Source: Kordiimonadaceae bacterium (GTDB lineage: Bacteria; Pseudomonadota; Alphaproteobacteria; Sphingomonadales; Emcibacteraceae). From it: a stretch of DNA of 12,467 nt. Shown piece by piece: positions 6,854 through 12,467 of the stretch. How positions within the stretch are numbered: the stretch's first letter is position 1; each line of letters begins with the position of its first letter. The DNA lies in NCBI GenBank assembly GCA_018699075.1, contig JABIPV010000195.1, positions 1-12,467 on the forward strand, read 5' to 3'. Below the pieces are notes generated by a model. The model worked only from the letters and a program-made list of their open reading frames with translations, made no database searches and was not told the origin of the DNA. The translations under genes were made by a program, and so were the position numbers.

Positions 6854-7993
6854 ATGAAGAAACTCGGACTGATCACACTGATTACCACCCTTTCATTATC
6901 ATTGGTGGCTTGTATGAGTAACGATCAAATTGAACGCATTAGTGTTAAACCATTTGGCACCCTTAATGACGGTCGGGATGTTCAGGTTTATACCTTGAGA
7001 AACAACATCGGCACCTCCATCGACATTCTAGATTTAGGCGGTATGATAATTTCCATAAATACCACTGACCGTGAGGGTAATTTCGCCGACATTACCCTTG
7101 GATTTGATAACCCTGAGCAATATTTAACCGATAGTCCTTATATGGGAGCAATTATCGGTCGTTATGGTAACCGCATTGCCAATGGAAAATTCTCTCTTGA
7201 TGGTCAAGATTATACTTTGGCCATAAATAATGATGTCAACGCCCTTCACGGCGGCATAATCGGTTTTGACAAACAAATCTGGAAAGCCGTTCCTAGTTCA
7301 TCTGATACCAGCTCATCCCTCAGCCTTACATTAATCAGTAAAGATGGTGATGAAGGATATCCGGGTACATTAACAACCAATGTCACCTATACTTTTGATG
7401 ATGAAAATCGATTAACTCTGGATTATACAGCAACAACAGATCAAGCCACGGTACTTAATTTAACTCAGCATGCTTACTTTAATTTAAATGGTCATAATGC
7501 AGGCTCAATTCTTGATCATGAAATGATGCTTAACGCCGATCATTATACGCCCATTAATGTGGCTCTAATCCCAACAGGCGAAATCGCACCTGTTTCCGGA
7601 ACACCCATGGACTTTACAAGTCCAAAAGCCATTGGCCGTGATATTGCAATGGATCACCAACAACTTGAATTTGGTCTTGGTTATGACCACAATTGGGTCT
7701 TAAACAAATCTGCTGAAGGTGAAATGACACTTGCGGCATCGGTTTATTCTGTACAAACTGGTCGGACATTAAAAGCTTATACAACAGAACCCGGTGTTCA
7801 GTTTTATACGGGTAATTTCTTAGACGGTAGTTTTACCGGTAAAGATAACACCACTTATCCACAAAGAAGTGGTTTCTGTCTTGAAACACAGCATTTCCCG
7901 GATAGCCCCAATCAACCGAACTTTCCGTCAACAATATTACGCCCCGGCGAACAATATAAAACACAAACCATTTTTGAATTTGGAATAAAATAA
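6854..7993 (+). CDS. galM: Aldose 1-epimerase (mutarotase), lipoprotein
   Basis: Mutarotase of 379 residues that interconverts alpha and beta anomers of a free aldose. A lipoprotein signal is clear: a lysine-rich start, a hydrophobic core and the lipobox LVAC with Cys20. The enzyme is therefore tethered in the envelope rather than cytoplasmic. Family landmarks are IIGRYGNRIANG with Asn106/Arg107, LHGG with His132, NLTQHAYFNLNG with general acid His206, GYDHNWVL with Asp278 and FCLETQHFPDSPN with general base Glu344. The fold is complete and close to the usual length plus signal. The start is ATG 6854 with TGAGGA about eight bases upstream. It sits between the hydrolase and the dehydrogenase (2 bp to the next ATG), so it probably conditions sugar released outside for uptake by the symporter or for anomer-specific oxidation. 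Sugar specificity cannot be read from the sequence. Confidence 0.92.
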   Translation: MKKLGLITLITTLSLSLVACMSNDQIERISVKPFGTLNDGRDVQVYTLRNNIGTSIDILDLGGMIISINTTDREGNFADITLGFDNPEQYLTDSPYMGAIIGRYGNRIANGKFSLDGQDYTLAINNDVNALHGGIIGFDKQIWKAVPSSSDTSSSLSLTLISKDGDEGYPGTLTTNVTYTFDDENRLTLDYTATTDQATVLNLTQHAYFNLNGHNAGSILDHEMMLNADHYTPINVALIPTGEIAPVSGTPMDFTSPKAIGRDIAMDHQQLEFGLGYDHNWVLNKSAEGEMTLAASVYSVQTGRTLKAYTTEPGVQFYTGNFLDGSFTGKDNTTYPQRSGFCLETQHFPDSPNQPNFPSTILRPGEQYKTQTIFEFGIK

Positions 7994-7995
7994 GT

Positions 7996-8805
7996 ATGAC
8001 AATACAAGATTATGATGACGTTTTTGCTGACGATGGCTGGCAAGATCTTCCGACATTTCCGGATTTAAAAGGGAAAACCGTTTATATAATGGGCGGAGGT
8101 TCTGGTATCGGTGCCTATTACGCGGCGGCCTTTTCACTGCAAGGGGCTAATGTAGGGTTCATTTCTTTACTCGAACAACCGGCAACAATTCTATGTAATC
8201 AAATAGAAGAGAAAACAGGATTGCGCCCGCTCAATATCGAAGGCGACATCTGCAATCTCGATGTATTAAGAAGCTCAATTGATCAGGTGAGAAATAAATT
8301 TGGACCCATTGATATCCTGATTAATAACGCGGCGCGCGATACCCGCCATGAACTTGATGATTATTCTGAGGATGACTGGGACCAATCGCTCAATACCAAT
8401 CTGAGACCCCATTATTTTTCAATTCAATCTGTGGTAAAAGATATGGAAGCTCAAGGCGGGGGTAGCATTATAAATATGAGTTCCGTTTCCTATAACCTTG
8501 GACTTGCTGGGTATCCTGCATATGTGGCAGCAAAAGGCGCCATCATGGGCCTAACCAAATCCCTCGGCCGTGAACTGGGGCCAAAAAATATTCGTGTCAA
8601 TGCCATTACTCCCGGCTGGGTACTTACTGAACGTCAAAATCGTCTTTGGGTATCTGAGGAAACAGTTCAAGATACACTCAGTAAGCAATCAATAAAACAG
8701 TCCTTAATTGGATGGGATATGGTTGGTACTGCGTTATTTCTTGCCTCCAAATCTTCCTCAAAGATTTGCGGTCAGGAAATTATCGTTGATGGTGGTTGGG
8801 TATAA
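7996..8805 (+). CDS. SDR-family aldose (pentose/hexose) 1-dehydrogenase
   Basis: Cytoplasmic short-chain dehydrogenase of 269 residues that probably oxidises the imported aldose at C1 to the aldonolactone. It resembles Caulobacter D-xylose dehydrogenase XylB, notably in the stretch around NNAARDTRHELDDY and in NTNLRPHYF. Visible features are the nucleotide loop GGGSGIG (33-39), NNA (110-112), catalytic Asn135, Ser163, Tyr176 and Lys180 (YVAAK), and the C-terminal GQEIIVDGGW. Two points are unusual. The threonine normally before the glycine loop is Met32, and the end of beta-strand 2 (GFISLLEQ) lacks the acidic residue typical of NAD-preferring members. The N-terminus is about 20 residues longer than the minimal fold. 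It begins 2 bp after the epimerase stop without a strong Shine-Dalgarno, which suggests translational coupling. It is last in the unit, and its stop is 4 bp from the convergent thioredoxin-like gene. Confidence 0.88.
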   Translation: MTIQDYDDVFADDGWQDLPTFPDLKGKTVYIMGGGSGIGAYYAAAFSLQGANVGFISLLEQPATILCNQIEEKTGLRPLNIEGDICNLDVLRSSIDQVRNKFGPIDILINNAARDTRHELDDYSEDDWDQSLNTNLRPHYFSIQSVVKDMEAQGGGSIINMSSVSYNLGLAGYPAYVAAKGAIMGLTKSLGRELGPKNIRVNAITPGWVLTERQNRLWVSEETVQDTLSKQSIKQSLIGWDMVGTALFLASKSSSKICGQEIIVDGGWV

Positions 8806-8809
8806 AAAT

Positions 8810-9313
8810 TCACGGCATTTTTGAATGACGATATTTTTCACCACGTAATATCGTCATCATATCTTTTTCCAAGCTAACCACAGGCCGCTCAACGATACGG
8901 TTCATTTCGATGCCGTTTTTATAAAAAACAATACTCGCTGTATTCTGAACCTGCATAGAAATAGCTTCACTATTATCAGACTGCTTCTTTCTATCTAATC
9001 CATACATTTTTGTTTGCTCAAGATTAATGCCTGCCTGATCAAGAATTTTATAAAAGCGTGGCACTTCTCGTTTACTATCGTGGCACCATGTGCCCATGCC
9101 TATTTTAATCTCAACACCTTTTAGTAAGTCTTGAAGTCCCTCAATTGAAGCGGCGTCTACCTGATAACCATTTTCATATTCCTCATACCACGTCGAGAAT
9201 GGCGCTTGTTGCAAATCTGATTTAGAAATTTCCCCCAGTAATATTTTATCTTGCGCCATAGAGGGCAAATAACTTAAACAAAATGTGATCAACGCGAATA
9301 ATATTTGCTTCAT
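8810..9313 (-). CDS. Exported thioredoxin-fold protein with a single-cysteine CxxS motif
   Basis: Protein of 167 residues with a Sec signal peptide (residues 1-20, likely cleavage after SMA), so periplasmic. The central block GMGTWCHDSKREVPRF has the Trp-Cys of a thioredoxin active site at Cys77, but the second position is Ser80 (CHDS). Cys77 is the only cysteine in the predicted mature protein (Cys12 is in the signal). Where thioredoxins have the cis-proline before the last strands, this protein reads NTASIVFYKNG, with Ala126 in its place. The segment RIVERPVVSLEKDM resembles the C-terminus of uncharacterised bacterial thioredoxin-family proteins with WCxDS motifs. It cannot act as a classic dithiol oxidoreductase; monothiol chemistry, metal binding or a structural role remain possible. 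Its ATG overlaps the kinase stop as ATGA, so translation is coupled to the kinase. It is the last gene of the leftward antiporter unit. Confidence 0.75.
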   Translation of the reverse strand: MKQILFALITFCLSYLPSMAQDKILLGEISKSDLQQAPFSTWYEEYENGYQVDAASIEGLQDLLKGVEIKIGMGTWCHDSKREVPRFYKILDQAGINLEQTKMYGLDRKKQSDNSEAISMQVQNTASIVFYKNGIEMNRIVERPVVSLEKDMMTILRGEKYRHSKMP

Positions 9314-9960
9314 AATGTGGTACTTTCCGTTTTCAAATAATAATCAGCATCAATGCTTTTTTCTGTAACAACTTTAACATTAATTAAATCATTATCATCA
9401 AGTTTTTTTTCAACGTCCCTTTTCGAAAAACCAAGCTCCAACCAACGCTGTGAAAGCCGCATATTTAAAACATCTGCGTCTGCAACTAACATAATACTTA
9501 AATCAAAATAATTATTTAAGTCAGACCATGGCTTATCCTCCAATAATAAATAATTACCTTCGATCAATATTATCTGCGACGATTGCGAAATTATGGCCGC
9601 CCCTGCACGGGCTATTTCAATATCGCGGTCAAAAAGAGGAATAGCGATATGATCCTCTTCATTAATGGAAAGACGTTTGATAATATTGAGCAACCCTCCC
9701 ACATCGAAAGTATGAGGGGCCCCTTTGCGCGCGGTCCATCCTTGTTGGTCTAAATAACCATCATCAAAATGAAAACCATCCATTGGAAGGACTGAACAAA
9801 TATTATTTTTATGTTGATTTAATAATTGGCAGATGTCCTGCGAAACAGTGCTCTTTCCGACGCCGGGTGGTCCAACAATGGCGACAAGAATACGCCCTTG
9901 CGAAGATTTACTCATGAGCATCGATACGAGTTGTTGTTGATTAACAAAAGATCTTGTCAT
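9310..9960 (-). CDS. P-loop kinase of the uridine kinase/phosphoribulokinase-like superfamily (YggC/FrcK-like)
   Basis: Cytoplasmic NTP-dependent kinase-like protein of 216 residues. Walker A is GPPGVGKST (30-38). The pattern MDGFH (60-64), KGAPHTFD (79-86), PLFDRDIE (108-115) and IEGNYLLL (133-140), with a later RLSQRWLELG segment, is that of the nucleoside/nucleotide kinase family proteins related to E. coli YggC and the rhizobial fructose-operon FrcK, and more distantly to pantothenate and uridine kinases. The substrate of this branch is not established. It is not a PfkB-type 2-keto-3-deoxygluconate kinase, so it is unlikely to complete the neighbouring sugar pathway. I kept ATG 9960. AAGGAG lies about 13 bases upstream, longer than ideal, but no in-frame start lies nearer to it. 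It starts 10 bp after the antiporter stop and overlaps the thioredoxin-like gene by 4 bp. Confidence 0.8.
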   Translation of the reverse strand: MTRSFVNQQQLVSMLMSKSSQGRILVAIVGPPGVGKSTVSQDICQLLNQHKNNICSVLPMDGFHFDDGYLDQQGWTARKGAPHTFDVGGLLNIIKRLSINEEDHIAIPLFDRDIEIARAGAAIISQSSQIILIEGNYLLLEDKPWSDLNNYFDLSIMLVADADVLNMRLSQRWLELGFSKRDVEKKLDDNDLINVKVVTEKSIDADYYLKTESTTL

Positions 9961-9970
9961 GAAACCACCA

Positions 9971-11248
9971 TCACTCCTTTTCCAAGCTTTTCACGAAATA
10001 TGGCTTCCAAAGCCTGATGCCAACTGGAACAGAAACATTCATAAAAAAAGCAGTGACCATCAGAGTATAAAAAGCGGCTTCGCTTAATATATCATTTTGC
10101 ACATAAGCAATATCCATAACCACAAAAGCAAGTTCCGCACGGCCCAACATGCCAAGACCGATCATAATACTTTCTTGAAAATTAAAGCCTCCCGTGTACC
10201 GCGCGGCTAATCCGGCAGATAATATTTGCACCGTGATCAGTGTTAACGTTAGTAACGCGACATAGGGAACTACAGAAATAAGTAAGTCCATGTCAAAGAT
10301 AATTTTTGCACCGAGAGCCACAAAAAATACCGGGCCAATCCAAACAAACGCCACATTATCAATTAATCGTTTAATGCTTTTAAAATCTTCAGGTGCCTCA
10401 TCATCATCTTCTACGCCCGCAATCGCCGTCGGCGCTTTTTTAAAATATTCTTCCCGTAAAATAAGTCCCGCCATATAAGCACCCACAGCAGGGTGGAGAC
10501 CAAGGGCATGGGAACTAATGGCCACCAGCATCACGAAAATAAGGATCACCAATGTGCGCTGTCCGCGCGTAAAAGCAAAGATATGACCGATACCAAACCG
10601 ACCAAGTCCCGGGACAAAATATAAGGGTCCTTTTGATTCCGTTGGCAGTACCCATAAAGACAAAATAGCCACCACCACAAAAAAGACAATCGCCTTCCCG
10701 AGTATCAAACCAACACTCATAATGCCCACAGCCGCCTGTCCGCTGGCAATAGGAATAATTACCGCAACCAACGCAAGCGAGGCAATATCATCCAGAAGTG
10801 CAGAGGTCATAATCCCCGTCGCCGCTCTGGTTTTATTCAATCCTTCACTTTTAAGTGACATAAGGGTAAGCGATACAGCAGTAGCGGCCATAGATAGCCC
10901 AACAACAAGGGCCATATTACTATCTTCCCAGAAGTATAACGCCAGCAGATAAGCCGATAGAAAAGGCGCGACACCACCAAAAAAAGCGATCCCCCAACTT
11001 CGTTTAACGCCCGTCATAAAATTATCGGTGCTTTCTTCAAAACCCAGGGCAAACATGATAAGGATAATACCGACCTCGGCAAATACGCGGATAAATTCAC
11101 CCGGTTCGGTTGGTAATAGGCCCGTATTTACATAAACGGCTCCCATAAAAAGATAAAATAATACAGGCGTGAGCCGCGTTGCCCGTGCCATGAAATGAGC
11201 TAGTAAAACTCCAATCCAAATGATGGTTAAGTTTTCTAATGTATCCAT
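9971..11248 (-). CDS. Cation:proton antiporter, CPA (Na+/H+ exchanger) family
   Basis: Inner-membrane antiporter of 425 residues with about 12 hydrophobic segments covering the Na+/H+ exchanger domain. The hallmark Asp-Asp pair is in LLDDIASLAL (Asp153/Asp154). Other typical blocks are FALGFE (66-71), the Ala-Thr-rich AATAVSLTLM (121-130), and LHPAVGAYMAGLIL in the second half. The KefB/KefC-like order points to the CPA2 branch, but no C-terminal TrkA-N (nucleotide-binding) domain follows; the protein ends shortly after its last helix. A short acidic loop (GVEDDDEAPED) separates two membrane segments in the second half and may be regulatory. It should exchange Na+ or K+ for protons; the ion cannot be told from sequence. 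ATG 11248 lies 1 bp after the nhaC stop with no evident Shine-Dalgarno of its own, so its translation is probably coupled to nhaC. Confidence 0.87.
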   Translation of the reverse strand: MDTLENLTIIWIGVLLAHFMARATRLTPVLFYLFMGAVYVNTGLLPTEPGEFIRVFAEVGIILIMFALGFEESTDNFMTGVKRSWGIAFFGGVAPFLSAYLLALYFWEDSNMALVVGLSMAATAVSLTLMSLKSEGLNKTRAATGIMTSALLDDIASLALVAVIIPIASGQAAVGIMSVGLILGKAIVFFVVVAILSLWVLPTESKGPLYFVPGLGRFGIGHIFAFTRGQRTLVILIFVMLVAISSHALGLHPAVGAYMAGLILREEYFKKAPTAIAGVEDDDEAPEDFKSIKRLIDNVAFVWIGPVFFVALGAKIIFDMDLLISVVPYVALLTLTLITVQILSAGLAARYTGGFNFQESIMIGLGMLGRAELAFVVMDIAYVQNDILSEAAFYTLMVTAFFMNVSVPVGIRLWKPYFVKSLEKE

Positions 11249-11249
11249 T

Positions 11250-12467
11250 TTATTTTAACTGCTTTAATCCAAAACCAGTGTATTTATGTGTTGCGGCAAG
11301 TAACAATGAAAACAAACTACCAGTAACACAGAAAATTGCCCACGGGGCATATTCAATTGTTGACACACCAACCGTGGTTGCCATGTACATTCCCGTAACC
11401 GTCCATGGCATTAATGGTTCTAAAAGTGTTGAACTATCTTCCATAGAACGGGAAAGGACTTCCGGGGCCATACCATTTTCTTTGTATGTGTCTTGAAATA
11501 ATCCCCCAACGATTAACGCCGTCACACTGCCGTGACTGGTTAATCCAATCATCGTCGCGCTTGATACCATTGTCGCGCCGATCAAGCTAAAAGTAGATTT
11601 TACATAATTAAGCATGGTTTCAAGCAATTTAGTAAGGCCGCCCGATACGTCCATCGCCCCCGCCAATATAAAAGCAGTAATGATGATAACAATTGTGTTG
11701 GACATGGCATAAGCACCACCACGATTAAGAAGCATCTGTAACATTGCACTATGCTCTGCGATATCACCATTAATCATCGTGGTTTTAAAGCCTGTAATCG
11801 CAGATAGAAGCGCGTTATTAAGGCTAAAGTCTTGAACCAAAATACCGATGAGCATGGCGGATATAGATGAAATCACCATCGCAAACGCCGCTTCAAACCT
11901 TTTAAAAGTACTGATAATTACAATAAGTGGTGGGATAGCTAGCCACCAACTGAAATTATAAATTTGATCCAATTCAGCAAGAATAGGATTATTTGATGGG
12001 TCGGCATACGTCGTATCAATATCAATAAATGTGCCTGCAAAGAAATAAACAAATAAGGCAATTACAAAAGAAGGGACCGCCGTATAAAGCATGCTTCGGA
12101 TATGATCGTAAAGATTTGCCCCCGCTGCCAGCGCGTTCACGTTGGTTGAATCAGAAAGTGGCGATAATTTATCACCAAAGAATGCCCCCGAAATTACCGC
12201 CCCTGCAGTCGCAGGAAGCGGTGCCCCAATTGCCGTTGCGACGCCCATTAATGCCACGCCAATGGTACCAACGGAAGCCCATGATGAACCGGTAAGCGAC
12301 ATTGCCGCGGTAACTAAAAAAGCGGTGAAAATCATATATTGCGGATTAATAACTTTGATACCGTAATATACCAACATAGGAATGGTACCACTAAACATCC
12401 AGGTACCGATCAACATACCAATTGAGAGCAAAATTATAATCGCCGGCAGTGCGCCGGATATTTTCTG
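11250..12467 (-). CDS. nhaC: Na+/H+ antiporter NhaC family (5' end outside window)
   Basis: Integral-membrane sodium/proton antiporter. 405 residues are visible to the TAA at 11250-11252, and the frame is open to the window edge, so the N-terminus is missing, probably some 50-80 residues judging from family length. The TTG at 12431 is inside the coding frame and is not a credible start. NhaC hallmarks are visible: SGALPAIIILLSIGMLIGTW at the start, TGSSWASVGTIGVALMG (59-75) and GAVISGAFFGDKLSPLSDST (89-108), where Asp99, Asp106 and the serines are the conserved ion-path cluster. Later come NRGGAYAMSNT, MIGLTSHGS, and ILSRSMEDSSTLLEPL-like sequence (VLSRSMEDSSTLLEPLMPW). It leads the leftward group and is followed after 1 bp by a second antiporter. 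It should expel Na+ and help maintain the sodium gradient that the vSGLT-like symporter consumes, although that symporter is in a different transcription unit. Confidence 0.92.
   Translation of the reverse strand, partial: QKISGALPAIIILLSIGMLIGTWMFSGTIPMLVYYGIKVINPQYMIFTAFLVTAAMSLTGSSWASVGTIGVALMGVATAIGAPLPATAGAVISGAFFGDKLSPLSDSTNVNALAAGANLYDHIRSMLYTAVPSFVIALFVYFFAGTFIDIDTTYADPSNNPILAELDQIYNFSWWLAIPPLIVIISTFKRFEAAFAMVISSISAMLIGILVQDFSLNNALLSAITGFKTTMINGDIAEHSAMLQMLLNRGGAYAMSNTIVIIITAFILAGAMDVSGGLTKLLETMLNYVKSTFSLIGATMVSSATMIGLTSHGSVTALIVGGLFQDTYKENGMAPEVLSRSMEDSSTLLEPLMPWTVTGMYMATTVGVSTIEYAPWAIFCVTGSLFSLLLAATHKYTGFGLKQLK

Noticed and set aside
8804..8822. AAAAAT / ATTTTT inverted repeat at the SDR-thioredoxin junction as a bidirectional terminator
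   Set aside because: The stem is six A-T pairs only, with no GC core, so it would be too weak for a standard intrinsic terminator. It also overlaps both genes' ends.
9310..9960. The kinase as the missing 2-keto-3-deoxy sugar acid kinase of the island
   Set aside because: It has a Walker A P-loop and uridine kinase-like motifs, not the PfkB fold of KDG kinases, and belongs to a different, convergent unit.
1..12467. Defence, phage, CRISPR or transposon content
   Set aside because: No nuclease, integrase, transposase, repeat-spacer array or terminal inverted repeats could be found; all genes have metabolic, transport or redox-like assignments.

Overview
The window looks like chromosomal DNA of an AT-rich, probably marine Gram-negative bacterium. 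Supporting this are exported proteins with Sec and lipoprotein signals, a sugar symporter very like the Vibrio Na+/galactose transporter, and two Na+/H+ antiporters. The protein set fits an alpha- or gammaproteobacterium; I cannot place it more finely from sequence alone. The window is densely coding: eleven genes, two of them cut by the window edges, and only two intergenic gaps above 50 bp (4626-4740 and 5629-5692). I see no rRNA, tRNA, CRISPR, insertion sequence or phage gene.

Layout. (1) Bases 2-439 (+) are the C-terminal end of an ABC transporter ATPase. (2) Bases 429-8805 form a sugar-oxidation island made of two divergent units around a 115-bp gap. The leftward unit encodes an L-arabonate-type sugar-acid dehydratase, a vSGLT-like Na+/sugar symporter and an SMP-30 family sugar lactonase. 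The rightward unit encodes an exported metallophosphoesterase of the ADPRibase-Mn type, an exported clan GH-A glycoside hydrolase, a lipoprotein aldose 1-epimerase and an SDR aldose dehydrogenase. (3) Bases 8810-12467 (-) are a compact unit of nhaC, a CPA-type cation:proton antiporter, a P-loop sugar/nucleoside-kinase-like protein and an exported one-cysteine thioredoxin-fold protein.

How the island would work (inference). The secreted hydrolase frees sugar from a glycan, and the envelope mutarotase equilibrates its anomers. The SSS symporter imports the sugar with Na+. The SDR oxidises it to the lactone, the SMP-30 protein opens the lactone, and the dehydratase makes the 2-keto-3-deoxy acid. 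This is the upper half of a non-phosphorylative (Weimberg / De Ley-Doudoroff type) route. The dehydratase and transporter families both suggest a sugar with L-arabinose / D-galactose stereochemistry. The lower half of the pathway and a regulator are absent, although the island is closed on both sides by convergent genes, so they must be encoded elsewhere.

The most interesting points are: the exported ADPRibase-Mn-like phosphoesterase heading a glycan operon; the exported GH-A enzyme of unassigned specificity; an exact 14-bp tandem duplication carrying the Shine-Dalgarno of that hydrolase; a thioredoxin-fold protein lacking both the resolving cysteine and the cis-proline; and a dyad overlapping the putative divergent promoters. 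I see no clear evidence of a wholly new defence or mobile system.
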